A stretch of 64,000 nt of DNA, taken from NCBI GenBank assembly GCA_017535315.1, contig JAFXUD010000062.1, positions 124,001 to 188,000 on the forward strand, written 5' to 3'. This document shows, piece after piece, positions 35,361 through 44,244 of this stretch (position 1 is the stretch's first letter; each line of letters begins with the position of its first letter). The stretch comes from Victivallales bacterium (GTDB lineage Bacteria; Verrucomicrobiota; Lentisphaeria; Oligosphaerales; Oligosphaeraceae). The notes under the pieces were generated by a model. It was not told where the DNA came from. It worked only from the letters and a program-made list of their open reading frames with translations, and did no database searches. A program made the translations under genes and the position numbers.

Positions 35361-36392
35361 ATGCCAGTTTCCAATACAAACGCAAGCCACGATTTCATCT
35401 TTGCCAAGCTGCATGGGCTATGGGCGAATGCCGTGAAGGGCGATGTGCTGGACAAGCTGCTCCGTAGCGGCACCCCCGAAGCATTGCAGAGAAATCTGCA
35501 TGCCTTTGGGCTGGATATGCCGTCGCGCGAGGAGTTCAACAAGGAGCTGATGGCACGGGAAATCGGATTTCTCGACCGTACGGCACGTCTTCTGGATGAA
35601 GCCGCGGCGGAGTTCTACCGCTCCCTCATCGCGAAGACCTACTACAGCAACCTCAAGACCATGCTGCACTACAGGTTTTTCCCCGAGCGTGAAGGGGATG
35701 TCTCCTGGCTGTTGATTGACGCGCCTGATTTGCCCTCCTTCAATGCGGATCAATTGCTGGAGGCTGTCGGCACGAAGGCCTTCATTGCGCAGTTGCCGCT
35801 TTCCAGCGGCATAACTGCCGAGGCTCTTTCCAACATCATCTTCGCACTGGAGAAGGACAAGGATATCATGGTGGCGGAGTGCGCGCTGGACAGAATGTGC
35901 TACGCCAATATCCTTGCCCACGCCGCTGCTACTCCTTTGGACATGCGTGCCACCTGCAAGGAGCTGGTTGAATGTGAAATCGATATTACTAACATTAGCA
36001 TGCTGCTGCGCAACGTCAAGACATACAAGCTGGACGGAAAGCGCCTGGAGCGCCTCTGGCTCCAGGGCGGCGCGCTGCTATCTCCCGAGCTGCTTTCGCA
36101 GCTTGCCACATCGGAATCCGTCCCAAAGGCGGTGTCACTCCTTCCAAGACTTTATGGAAACATGCTGGACCCCCTGAAGGAGACGGCGTTGTTCCATAGT
36201 GAAAATCGGCTTTGGAACCACTTGTACGGCTTGGCTGCAAAGGCATTCAGGGACTTCGACAACGAAGCCCTTTCTATCGCCGCCTTCCCGTTCCTCGTGC
36301 ATTTTGAGACGTTGAATATCGGTCGGGTTTACGAGGCCGTCCACTTCGGCATCCCAACCCGAGATATGCAGGATATGATGATTGGGGCCTAA
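35361..36392 (+). CDS. atpC: V-type ATPase subunit C (V0 d/AC39 family)
   Basis: 343 residues from the ATG at 35361; an upstream GTG at 35343 is less likely. The protein is helical (IGFLDRTARLLDEAAAEFYR; DMRATCKELVECEIDITNISMLLRNVK) and ends with VYEAVHFGIPTRDMQDMMIGA, typical of the ATP synthase (C/AC39) family that couples the central rotor to the membrane ring. The DI-x-N-xx-xxLR core (residues about 220-233) is the best-conserved family mark. It is followed three bases later by subunit I. Confidence 0.85.
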   Translation: MPVSNTNASHDFIFAKLHGLWANAVKGDVLDKLLRSGTPEALQRNLHAFGLDMPSREEFNKELMAREIGFLDRTARLLDEAAAEFYRSLIAKTYYSNLKTMLHYRFFPEREGDVSWLLIDAPDLPSFNADQLLEAVGTKAFIAQLPLSSGITAEALSNIIFALEKDKDIMVAECALDRMCYANILAHAAATPLDMRATCKELVECEIDITNISMLLRNVKTYKLDGKRLERLWLQGGALLSPELLSQLATSESVPKAVSLLPRLYGNMLDPLKETALFHSENRLWNHLYGLAAKAFRDFDNEALSIAAFPFLVHFETLNIGRVYEAVHFGIPTRDMQDMMIGA

Positions 36393-36395
36393 ATT

Positions 36396-38420
36396 ATGTT
36401 CAGACCAGTCAAAATGGCAAAGGTGAATATCTTGCTGATGAGCAAGCATGTCACCGAGATTACGCGCGTCCTCGGGCAAAGAGGGCTGATTCACCTGGTG
36501 GATGCCGTCAACCAGTCGGGGGGCAGACTGCTCTCCGAGGTGGACCAGGAACAGGACGAAAAAGCCATCTACAACGCCCTCTCGCGCTGTGAACGCCTGA
36601 TGGAAGGGCTGGGGGTTGACCAGAGCGCAGAGCTTCCCGATAGGCAGGAATCCATGTCCCTCGAAGACATCTCCGCCATGATCATGCGTATCTACACCAA
36701 GTTCCACGAACAGGAGGAGACCATCGACAAGATCCTGCGCGAGACGGGCGTGCTGGACAAGGAACGCTCTGCTATCGCAGCTTTCCCCTTGCAGCAGGTT
36801 AGCCTTGATGCCTTGCGCAACCTCTCTCACTTTTTCATGGTGACGGGGCGCCTCGCCTCCTCGATCATACCGCGCGTGACGATGGAACTGGGCGAACGTG
36901 CAGTTGTGGTGCCAGCCGACGGTCGCGAGGGCAATGTGCTGGTGCTTTGCTCCAACAAGAACCACTGGGCGGTGATGGACGACCTCCAGAGATTCGGCTT
37001 CGTGGCGGCGGAGGCGCCCGAGCAGGTTTCGGGCAGCGCAGAGGAGGCTGTCCACGAGCGAGACGACGAGCTTGGCAAATTGCATTCGCAGTTGAACGAA
37101 TGCCGCTTCAACGTGCTGAAGCTTAGCGAGGAGTACGGAGGTGTCTTGCTGATGATGCACTCCCAGTTGAAAGGGCTTATTGCCGTTCGCCAGGCGCAGA
37201 AACATTTTGGCAAGGTGGCAAATCTCTATTGCATTTCGGGCTGGACACCCTCCAGCGAGGTCGATACCATCCGCGACATCGTAAAGGAGACCACAGGTGG
37301 CACAGGCCTTGTGGAGGTAATTGAGGCGGATGACGATGCCCTGGTGAAGGCAGGGCTTGAGACTGTACCCGTGAAGTTCAAGGGGGGCACCCTGCTGCGC
37401 CCCTTCCAGATGATTATCACGAACTTTGGCACACCACTCTACAATGAGCTGGATCCCACCATCTTCGTCGGCATCACCTTTGTCCTGCTCTTCGGCTTCA
37501 TGTTCGGTGACATTGGCCAGGGGCTGGTGCTTGCCTTGCTTGGCCTCTGGCTCAAGCTCTCCAAGAGTCCGAAGCTGGATGACACGATGCATGACGCTGG
37601 CGTGCTACTGACCGCATGCGGCACCTCTGCCGTGGTCTTCGGCTTCCTCTATGGCAGCTTCTTCGGCTACGAGAACCATGCATTCCTGAAGCCAATCTGG
37701 CTTAGCCCCCTGGACCAGAATGACATCGGAAAGCTTCTTCTGACGGCGGTCGGCGTGGGAATCATCTTCTCCAGCGTGGCCATCATCATCAATATCATCA
37801 ACCATTTCATCGCGAAGAAGTACTACGAGGGTGTCTTCGAACGTTTCGGCCTTCTGGGGCTCCTCTTTTACTGGTTTGCGCTCGGAGCAGGCATCTGGGT
37901 CATCAAGACAAAGAACTTCCCCATCTGGGCAGGTGTACTTGTCGGCATACCGCTGTTGCTGCTCTTCCTAGGCGGTCCCATAAAGCACTTTGCAGAGAAA
38001 TGTCGCCACCATGGTAAAGGCGAGCAGGAGAGCTTCTTTAACGTCTTCCTGGAATCCTGCATTGAGCTGATGGAGACCTTCACGGGTTACATCAGCGGAA
38101 CGGTCTCCTTCGTTCGTGTCGGAGCCTTCGCCATCAGCCACGCGGCCCTCTGCCTGGCGGTCTTCTCCATCGTGAAGATGATACACACAAGCAACATGCG
38201 TGGCGGGTTCATCGTCTCTGCCATTGTCATCATCCTGGGCAACATTCTCGTCATTGCGTTCGAGGGGATGGTCGCCATGATACAAGGCGTTCGTCTCGAA
38301 TACTATGAACTCTTCAGCAGGTACTTCTCGGGCGGCGGCATTGAATACAAGCCATTCCAAATTGACAATAACAATACAAATGATACTACTACCAACAACG
38401 AAAACAAAGGAGAACGTTAA
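36396..38420 (+). CDS. atpI: V-type ATPase subunit I (membrane stator, a-subunit)
   Basis: 674 residues. The opening VKMAKVNILLMSKHVTEITRVLGQRGLIHL is the standard subunit I start. A long coiled-coil N-terminal half (residues 1-350) contains the family phrase YCISGWTPSSEVDTI. The C-terminal half has seven or eight membrane helices, beginning PTIFVGITFVLLFGFMFGDIGQG and ending after EGMVAMIQGVRLEYYELFSRYF. FVRVGAFAISHAALCLAVF includes the Arg expected to face the c-ring carboxylate. This is the ion-channel stator of the complex. Confidence 0.95.
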   Translation: MFRPVKMAKVNILLMSKHVTEITRVLGQRGLIHLVDAVNQSGGRLLSEVDQEQDEKAIYNALSRCERLMEGLGVDQSAELPDRQESMSLEDISAMIMRIYTKFHEQEETIDKILRETGVLDKERSAIAAFPLQQVSLDALRNLSHFFMVTGRLASSIIPRVTMELGERAVVVPADGREGNVLVLCSNKNHWAVMDDLQRFGFVAAEAPEQVSGSAEEAVHERDDELGKLHSQLNECRFNVLKLSEEYGGVLLMMHSQLKGLIAVRQAQKHFGKVANLYCISGWTPSSEVDTIRDIVKETTGGTGLVEVIEADDDALVKAGLETVPVKFKGGTLLRPFQMIITNFGTPLYNELDPTIFVGITFVLLFGFMFGDIGQGLVLALLGLWLKLSKSPKLDDTMHDAGVLLTACGTSAVVFGFLYGSFFGYENHAFLKPIWLSPLDQNDIGKLLLTAVGVGIIFSSVAIIINIINHFIAKKYYEGVFERFGLLGLLFYWFALGAGIWVIKTKNFPIWAGVLVGIPLLLLFLGGPIKHFAEKCRHHGKGEQESFFNVFLESCIELMETFTGYISGTVSFVRVGAFAISHAALCLAVFSIVKMIHTSNMRGGFIVSAIVIILGNILVIAFEGMVAMIQGVRLEYYELFSRYFSGGGIEYKPFQIDNNNTNDTTTNNENKGER

Positions 38421-38421
38421 G

Positions 38422-38751
38422 ATGATTTCATCAAAAGTGTCGATTGTCAAATCCGCAGTGTTTATGGTGCTGGCTTGCGTCTGCGCATTTGCGGCGGAAG
38501 GCGATGCGGCAGCGGCCGAAACTGCCGTGAAGACGGCTGTGAACCCCGCCATTTTCTATGCCATCGCCACCATCATGGGTATTGGCAGTATCGCCGCCAG
38601 TATGGCCGTCGGCAAGATTGGCGCCGCCGCCATGGGGGCTGCCGCCGAGAAGCCTGAGTTGCTCGGCAAAGCCATCGCGTTCGTCGGCTTGGGCGAAGGC
38701 ATTGCGCTGTTCGGCTTCCTCATCAGCCTCTTCCTGGTCTTCAAAATCTGA
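38422..38751 (+). CDS. atpK: V-type ATPase subunit K (c-ring proteolipid)
   Basis: 109 residues from the ATG at 38422, which has SD AAAGGAG; longer upstream frames lie inside the subunit I gene. An N-terminal leader (VSIVKSAVFMVLACVCAFAAEGD) looks like a signal peptide. It is followed by a single two-helix hairpin (FYAIATIMGIGSIAASMAVG and AIAFVGLGEGIALFGFLISLFLVF). Glu92 in GLGEG is the expected ion-binding carboxylate. It is a one-hairpin proteolipid, unlike the two-hairpin NtpK of Enterococcus. Confidence 0.92.
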   Translation: MISSKVSIVKSAVFMVLACVCAFAAEGDAAAAETAVKTAVNPAIFYAIATIMGIGSIAASMAVGKIGAAAMGAAAEKPELLGKAIAFVGLGEGIALFGFLISLFLVFKI

Positions 38752-38768
38752 TAGACAGGTGGTTTGCG

Positions 38769-39089
38769 ATGGCCTATCACATCATAGGTGACGCCGATAC
38801 GGTGCTTGGTTTCCGCTTCGCGGGAGTCACGGGCGATGTTGTGGAGGATGTTGAGCAAGCGCGTACGGCCTTTGCCAAGGCGATTGAATCCCACGAGCCA
38901 GGCGTCCTCCTCATCACACGCCCCGTGGAGGACATGCTGGAGGCGGAGGTCACAGCCCACCGACTCGAAGCCACCCCGCCGTATCTTGCCGTCATCCCCG
39001 ATATCTGGGGAAATGGCCAGAAACGTAGGTCCCTGCAGGAGATGATTAGTGAGGCCGTCGGCATCAAAATAGTCGAATCGGACAAGTAG
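38769..39089 (+). CDS. atpF: V-type ATPase subunit F
   Basis: 106 residues. MAYHIIGDADTVLGFRFAGVTG at the start, GVLLITRPVEDML in the middle and PPYLAVIPDIWG are the normal subunit F pattern (the usual D-x-D-T-V-x-G-F-R-L-A-G motif is only slightly changed). It binds subunit D in the rotor shaft. SD GGTGG precedes the ATG. Confidence 0.92.
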   Translation: MAYHIIGDADTVLGFRFAGVTGDVVEDVEQARTAFAKAIESHEPGVLLITRPVEDMLEAEVTAHRLEATPPYLAVIPDIWGNGQKRRSLQEMISEAVGIKIVESDK

Positions 39090-39097
39090 GTGCGAAA

Positions 39098-39706
39098 ATG
39101 CCAGAGAAGAATCAGGAAGAAAAACTGCGGCAGGAAATCCTGGGCGACGCGAAGCTGAACGCGGAACGTATTGTTGCGCGTGCAAAAAACGAGGCGCAGA
39201 AGACCATCGATGCCGCGCAGGCGGAGGTGGATCAGAAGCGTGCTGAGCGCCTCAGTGAGGCAAACGAGGACACCGAAGCCAAATGCCATTCCATTATGCT
39301 GGATGTGCAGCGTGAAAGCATGCGCCACTGGCTTCTGCAGCGCGAACAGTGCATTGACGACATGTTTCAAGAGGCCGTGAAACAGGCTTCCGAGACAACG
39401 GGCGAGGCACACAAGAAATCCCTGCAACAACTTGCAGAGGAGGCACTGTCTGCCATCGGTGCCGCCGACATGCGCGTTATTTTCAACTCCAAGGATGCTG
39501 CCATCATCACCGAACCTTGGCTACGTGCCATCGCGGAGAAGCTCTTTGGCGAAAAGACCGCCCAGATCACCTTCACCCTAGAGCCTGGTGACGACACGCC
39601 CGCTGGCATTGCTTTCGCCACCATCGACGGTGCACGCACCTTCGACAATTCATATGCCGCAAGGCTTCGCCACATGAAGGACACCCTGCGCATTACACTG
39701 TCATAA
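39098..39706 (+). CDS. atpE: V-type ATPase subunit E (peripheral stalk)
   Basis: 202 residues: an N-terminal helical half rich in Ala, Glu and Lys (LRQEILGDAKLNAERIVARA; IDAAQAEVDQKRAERLSEAN) and a C-terminal globular part with FNSKDAAIITEPW. This is the classic subunit E organisation. It forms the outer stalk with the G/H subunit encoded at 35001. Confidence 0.85.
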   Translation: MPEKNQEEKLRQEILGDAKLNAERIVARAKNEAQKTIDAAQAEVDQKRAERLSEANEDTEAKCHSIMLDVQRESMRHWLLQREQCIDDMFQEAVKQASETTGEAHKKSLQQLAEEALSAIGAADMRVIFNSKDAAIITEPWLRAIAEKLFGEKTAQITFTLEPGDDTPAGIAFATIDGARTFDNSYAARLRHMKDTLRITLS

Positions 39707-39719
39707 CCTGTCATATGCT

Positions 39720-39735
39720 CGCCGCTTCTGCGGCG
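39720..39735 (+). other. Intercistronic hairpin before subunit A
   Basis: CGCCGC-TTCT-GCGGCG stands in the 75-base gap between the stalk and catalytic subunit genes. It has no T-run. It could be an mRNA processing or stabilising hairpin that sets the ratio of catalytic to stalk subunits. Confidence 0.55.
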
Positions 39736-39781
39736 GGGAAAATACGCAGGACGATAGATCGAGATAGATAAAAACATCACC

Positions 39782-41554
39782 ATGTCAAACGAGAACATAG
39801 GAAAAATAACCCGCGTGAACGGGCCGATTGTTGAGGCCTGCCAGATGGAGCACGCGGGTATGCAGGAGGTCGTGGAGGTTGGTGGCCTGCGCCTTCTTGG
39901 CGAGGTCATCAAGGTCAAGAACGGTGAGGCCACCATCCAGGTCTATGAGAACACCAGCGGCCTGAAGCCTGGCGAACCCGTCTATTGCACGGGACGTCCC
40001 CTCTCCGTGTTGCTGGGGCCTGGCCTGCTCGGCACCATCTACGACGGCATCCAGCGCCCGCTGGAGCGCATCGCCCAAATCAGCGGCTCCATGCTGAAGC
40101 GTGGCGAAAAGACTGACGCACTGAATCTCTCTCGCAAATGGGATTTTACGCCTGTCCTGAAGGCTGGTGACGATATTTCAGGCGGCATCCCCTTCGGTGA
40201 AGTACAGGAGACGGAGAGCGTCCTCCATCGCGTGATGTGTCCCCCTGACGTTGAGGGCCGCATTGAAGAGATTGTCCCTGCAGGTAGATATGACGGCAAG
40301 ACCACCCTCTGCAAGGTCAAACAGGCGGATGGTATCCTCCGCGAACTGACAATGTATCACTACTGGCCCGTGAGGCGTGGACGTCCCACGGCGGCGCGTC
40401 TGCCGCTGGATGAACCGCTGCTCTGCGGCCTCCGTGTCGTCGATGCCTTCTTCCCCATCGCAAAGGGCGGGGCCGCCGCCATCCCTGGTGGATTCGGCAC
40501 GGGAAAAACCATGACGCAGCAAGCCGTCGCCAAGTGGTGCGACGCCAAGATCATCGTCTATATCGGCTGCGGCGAACGTGGCAATGAGATGACGGAGGTG
40601 CTCCGCGAATTCCCCGAGCTCATCGACCCCAGAAGCGGACGCTCTCTGATGGAGCGCACCATCCTCATCGCAAACACCTCGAACATGCCTGTGGCGGCGC
40701 GTGAAGTCAGCATCTACACGGGCATCACCCTTGCGGAATACTACCGCGACATGGGATATGATGTGGCTGTCATGGCGGACTCCACCTCCCGCTGGGCGGA
40801 GGCCCTCCGCGAGCTTTCGGGCCGCCTGGAGGAGATGCCTGCGGACGAGGGCTTCCCCGCTTACCTACCTGCCAAGCTGGCGGGCTTCTATGAGCGTGCT
40901 GGCAAGGTGAAAACCCTTGAAGGCAAGACGGGCTCCGTTTCCGTCATCGGCGCCGTCTCCCCGCCTGGAGGCGACTTCTCGGAGCCTGTCACGCAGCACA
41001 CGAGCCGCTTCATCCGCTGCTTCTGGGCACTGGACCGCGATTTGGCGAATGCGCGCCACTACCCCGCCATCAGTTGGCTCACTTCCTACAGCGAGTACTT
41101 GCAGGAGGTGGCTGTGTGGTGGAAGGACAAGGACCACGACTGGAAGGAAAACCGCAACGTCCTGATGGACATCCTACAGGAGGAAAATAGCTTGCAGCAT
41201 ATTGCGAAGCTCGTCGGCCCCGATGCGCTTCCCGATTCGCAGCGGCTCACCCTGATGGTTGCGGAATACATCAAAAACGCCTTCTTGCAGCAGAACTCCT
41301 TCGACAAGATCGATATGTATTGCTCGCCTGAAAAGCAGTCCTGGATGATGAAACTGCTCGTGACCTTCACAAAGCGCGCCAGGGGCATTATCAAGAAGGG
41401 CGCCACGCTGGCGGATATCTCCACCATGCGCTGTCTGCCCCGTATTCTCCGCATGAAGAGCGAAATAGATAACGGCGACCTCAGAAAGATGGCTGCCATG
41501 GAGCAGGCTGTCAACTCCGAGCTGGATAGCCTCGAAAGGAGGTTCGGCAGATGA
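39782..41554 (+). CDS. atpA: V-type ATPase catalytic subunit A
   Basis: 590 residues, the standard length. The P-loop is GGFGTGKT at residues 236-243 (the family usually has GPFGSGKT). [41 protein letters not shown] and [22 protein letters not shown] complete the catalytic face, including the Glu and Arg-finger neighbours. The non-homologous region specific to A subunits is present (residues about 110-190). It hydrolyses or makes ATP in the A3B3 head. The SD is weak. Confidence 0.97.
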   Translation: MSNENIGKITRVNGPIVEACQMEHAGMQEVVEVGGLRLLGEVIKVKNGEATIQVYENTSGLKPGEPVYCTGRPLSVLLGPGLLGTIYDGIQRPLERIAQISGSMLKRGEKTDALNLSRKWDFTPVLKAGDDISGGIPFGEVQETESVLHRVMCPPDVEGRIEEIVPAGRYDGKTTLCKVKQADGILRELTMYHYWPVRRGRPTAARLPLDEPLLCGLRVVDAFFPIAKGGAAAIPGGFGTGKTMTQQAVAKWCDAKIIVYIGCGERGNEMTEVLREFPELIDPRSGRSLMERTILIANTSNMPVAAREVSIYTGITLAEYYRDMGYDVAVMADSTSRWAEALRELSGRLEEMPADEGFPAYLPAKLAGFYERAGKVKTLEGKTGSVSVIGAVSPPGGDFSEPVTQHTSRFIRCFWALDRDLANARHYPAISWLTSYSEYLQEVAVWWKDKDHDWKENRNVLMDILQEENSLQHIAKLVGPDALPDSQRLTLMVAEYIKNAFLQQNSFDKIDMYCSPEKQSWMMKLLVTFTKRARGIIKKGATLADISTMRCLPRILRMKSEIDNGDLRKMAAMEQAVNSELDSLERRFGR

Positions 41555-42954
41555 AAATGCCTGGACTTATATACAAGGGCGTCAAGAACATCGACGGCCC
41601 CCTTGTCTTCATCAACAACATTTCCGATGTTGCCTACGACGAGCTAGTTTCGGTGACCACGCCCTCTGGCGAGGAGCGCCTGGGGCAGGTGCTGGACGTC
41701 ACCGCCACCAGCGCCGTCGTGCAGATTTTCGGCGGCACGGACTCCCTCTCACCCGCCGACACACGTGTCCGCTTTCTTGGCACGCCGCTCCACGTTCCCG
41801 TCTCCAAGGAGATGATGGGACGCGTCTTCGATGGTCTTGGCCGCCCGAAGGATGGTTTGCCCGCACCCCTTTGCAAGGACTGGCGCGACGTCAACGGCCT
41901 CCCCATCAACCCATATGCCCGCGAATACCCCCGTGACTTCATCCAGACAGGTATCAGCTCCATCGACCTGATGAACACGCTGGTGCGTGGACAGAAGCTG
42001 CCCATCTTCTCGGGCAACGGTCTCCCGCACAACCGTATGGCGGCGCAGATTGCACGCCAGGCGAAGCTGCTCAACGAAAAAGTCGATTTCGCCATCGTTT
42101 TTGCCGCCATGGGCGTGAAGAACGACGTGGCGCGCTTCTTCATCGACTCCTTTGAGCGCAGCGGCGTCCTCAATAAAGTCGCCATGTTCCTGAGCCTGGC
42201 GGACGACCCCTCCGTGGAGCGCCTCATTACCCCGCGCTCTGCCTTGACGCTGGCAGAGCATCTTGCCTTTGACGAGGGGATGCACGTGCTTGTCATCATC
42301 ACGGACATGGCGAACTACTGCGAGGCTCTGCGTGAAATCGCGACAGCTCGCGGCGAGATTCCCAGCCGCAAGGGCTACCCTGGCTACCTCTACAGCGACC
42401 TCGCATCCATGTACGAGCGCGCAGGACGAATCGCGGGCTGCGAGGGAAGCATCACGCAAATGCCGATTCTCACGATGCCGAATGACGATATCTCCCACCC
42501 GATCCCCGACCTGACGGGCTACATCACCGAAGGGCAGATTGTGCTGGAGCGCGAGCTGTTCCAGCGCGGTATCTACCCACCAGTGGCGGGCCTGCCTTCT
42601 CTTTCGCGTTTGATGAAGGACGGTATCGGCGAGGGACGCACGCGTCCCGACCACCCGCATGTCGCATCACAGCTCTTCGCCGCCTACTCGAAGGTCAAGG
42701 AGATTCGCTCCCTTGCTGCCGTCATTGGCGAAGAGGAGCTCAGCCCTATCGACAAGCTCTACATCAAATTCGGCCAGGAGTTCGAAAAGCGCATCATTTC
42801 GCAAGGCGAGACGGAGGATCGCACCATCTTCCAGTCGTTGGACATCGCCTGGGAAGTGCTGAAGATTCTGCCACGTGGCGAGCTGCTACGCCTCTCCGAA
42901 GAGGAGCTTTCGACCTACTACGACCAGAAGCAATCAATGGAGAAGACGAACTAA
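41551..42954 (+). CDS. atpB: V-type ATPase subunit B
   Basis: 467 residues. [73 protein letters not shown] and SYP-type [18 protein letters not shown] match the regulatory, non-catalytic B subunit, whose Walker A is replaced by SGNGLPHN. Its ATG overlaps the subunit A TGA (ATGA), so translation is coupled. Confidence 0.97.
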   Translation: MKMPGLIYKGVKNIDGPLVFINNISDVAYDELVSVTTPSGEERLGQVLDVTATSAVVQIFGGTDSLSPADTRVRFLGTPLHVPVSKEMMGRVFDGLGRPKDGLPAPLCKDWRDVNGLPINPYAREYPRDFIQTGISSIDLMNTLVRGQKLPIFSGNGLPHNRMAAQIARQAKLLNEKVDFAIVFAAMGVKNDVARFFIDSFERSGVLNKVAMFLSLADDPSVERLITPRSALTLAEHLAFDEGMHVLVIITDMANYCEALREIATARGEIPSRKGYPGYLYSDLASMYERAGRIAGCEGSITQMPILTMPNDDISHPIPDLTGYITEGQIVLERELFQRGIYPPVAGLPSLSRLMKDGIGEGRTRPDHPHVASQLFAAYSKVKEIRSLAAVIGEEELSPIDKLYIKFGQEFEKRIISQGETEDRTIFQSLDIAWEVLKILPRGELLRLSEEELSTYYDQKQSMEKTN

Positions 42955-43619
42955 TGGCCCGTCTGAATATAGCTCCCACCAAAAGCAACCAGATTGCGCT
43001 CAAGCGTGACCTGAGGATGGCGACGCAGGGCTTCTCGCTTCTTGAACAGAAACGGGAAATCCTTGTGATGGAGCTTATGCGCATGCTCGACCGTGTCAAG
43101 CAGGTGCAGCAGGAGATCAAGACACGCAGCGACAAGGCGTACGCTACGCTCCGCCAAGCCCTCTCCTACAATGGCTACCACCATCTGCGGAACATCGCCA
43201 GCGGTATCCACTACGAGCGGACGTTCAAGGATGGTACGCGCGTCTCCGCAGGTGTGCGCTACCCCAGCCTGAAGGTTACTCAGAGCGAGTTCCACTCCCA
43301 GTTCGGCTTCGTTGGCACGGACTCCCTCGTTGATCAGACGATGGAGGACTTTCTGAAGTTGACGGAGGCCGCCGCACGCCTCGCCGAGTTGGAGACAGGT
43401 GTCTGGCTGCTGGCCAGGGAGCTCAAGAAGACCCAGCGGCGCGTCAACGCCCTGGAACACATTTTCATTCCAAACTACAAGGACACCCTGCACTTTATCG
43501 GCGAATCTCTTGAAGGCAAGGAACTAGACTCCTTCTTCACAATGAAGATGGTGAAAAAACGCCTTGAAAACAGTGATTCCTCTGAAGACGACAAAGGAAA
43601 AGGAGGCGAGGAATTATGA
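42954..43619 (+). CDS. atpD: V-type ATPase subunit D
   Basis: 221 residues. LNIAPTKSNQIALKRDLRMATQGFSLLEQKREIL is the family start, and the C-terminal helix has TQRRVNALEHIFIPNYKDTLHFI. It is the long coiled-coil rotor shaft. The start overlaps the subunit B stop by one base (TAATG). Confidence 0.95.
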   Translation: MARLNIAPTKSNQIALKRDLRMATQGFSLLEQKREILVMELMRMLDRVKQVQQEIKTRSDKAYATLRQALSYNGYHHLRNIASGIHYERTFKDGTRVSAGVRYPSLKVTQSEFHSQFGFVGTDSLVDQTMEDFLKLTEAAARLAELETGVWLLARELKKTQRRVNALEHIFIPNYKDTLHFIGESLEGKELDSFFTMKMVKKRLENSDSSEDDKGKGGEEL

Positions 43620-44155
43620 GCATTTTTGATATGTTCGGCAAAAAGCAGGAAGCGGCGCAGCCGACTTCAGAACAACCAGTTGAAGAGGAGAACAAGCCCG
43701 AGCTGCCACCGTTTGCCAAGAAAATTCTGGTTGTCGTTGATGGCTCCAAGCGGGCCTACGATGCTGCCAACTACGCCATCTCCCTGGCCTCGCACCTCCC
43801 TGGTTGTGAGCTTTGTGCCGCCTTTGTCATCGACGTGGCCAGCCTGGACTCGTTGATGCAGATGCATATCTTCGTCAAGGAGGAGCGTGCCAACTTCGAG
43901 GCGGAATTGGAGACCAAGGGCCGCCGCACTTTGGAATACGTCCGTAATGAAGGCCAGAAGTACAAAATCGACATCGACACCTTTCTGCTGAAAGGCCGCG
44001 TGACCTCCATCGTCATGCAGGCCGTCCGCGAACTCAAGGCTGACCTGCTCGTCATTGCTGGCTGGCACAACGGCTCCACGCGCAAGGACACCTCTAGTGT
44101 CGAATTCCAGCTGCTCCTCGACGAGGCCGACTGCCCCGTCATTGTGGTGAAATGA
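43616..44155 (+). CDS. Universal stress protein (UspA) domain protein fused to the V-ATPase operon
   Basis: 179 residues. After a 38-residue, Glu/Gln-rich lead, KILVVVDGSKRAYDAANYAISLA opens an alpha/beta Usp domain, which ends with LLVIAGWHNGSTRKD and DCPVIVVK. The usual ATP-binding pattern GxxGx9G(S/T) is shortened, so nucleotide binding is doubtful. The ATG overlaps the subunit D stop (ATGA) with SD AAGGAGG, making it the last gene of the V-ATPase operon. A Usp protein in this position suggests regulation of, or response to, pump activity (inference). Confidence 0.85.
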   Translation: MSIFDMFGKKQEAAQPTSEQPVEEENKPELPPFAKKILVVVDGSKRAYDAANYAISLASHLPGCELCAAFVIDVASLDSLMQMHIFVKEERANFEAELETKGRRTLEYVRNEGQKYKIDIDTFLLKGRVTSIVMQAVRELKADLLVIAGWHNGSTRKDTSSVEFQLLLDEADCPVIVVK

Positions 44156-44244
44156 GGGGGTAACGACGACGGCCTCGTCGTCGCCCTAGCAAGGGGGTTC
44201 GGGGGGGCGCAGCCCCCCGTTGTTCGTAAAGGAAAAAGAAAAAA
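44156..44244. other. Gap with two G/C-rich hairpins between the Usp and Hsp70 genes
   Basis: CGACGACG-GCCT-CGTCGTCG (44164-44183) and GGGGGGC-GCA-GCCCCCC (44202-44218). No T-run follows the second, so termination would be partial at most. Confidence 0.6.

Noticed and set aside
36135-37592. A 485-codon open frame on the minus strand across the V-ATPase subunit C and I genes.
   Set aside because: It lies wholly within two well-supported subunit genes on the other strand and has no recognisable domain.
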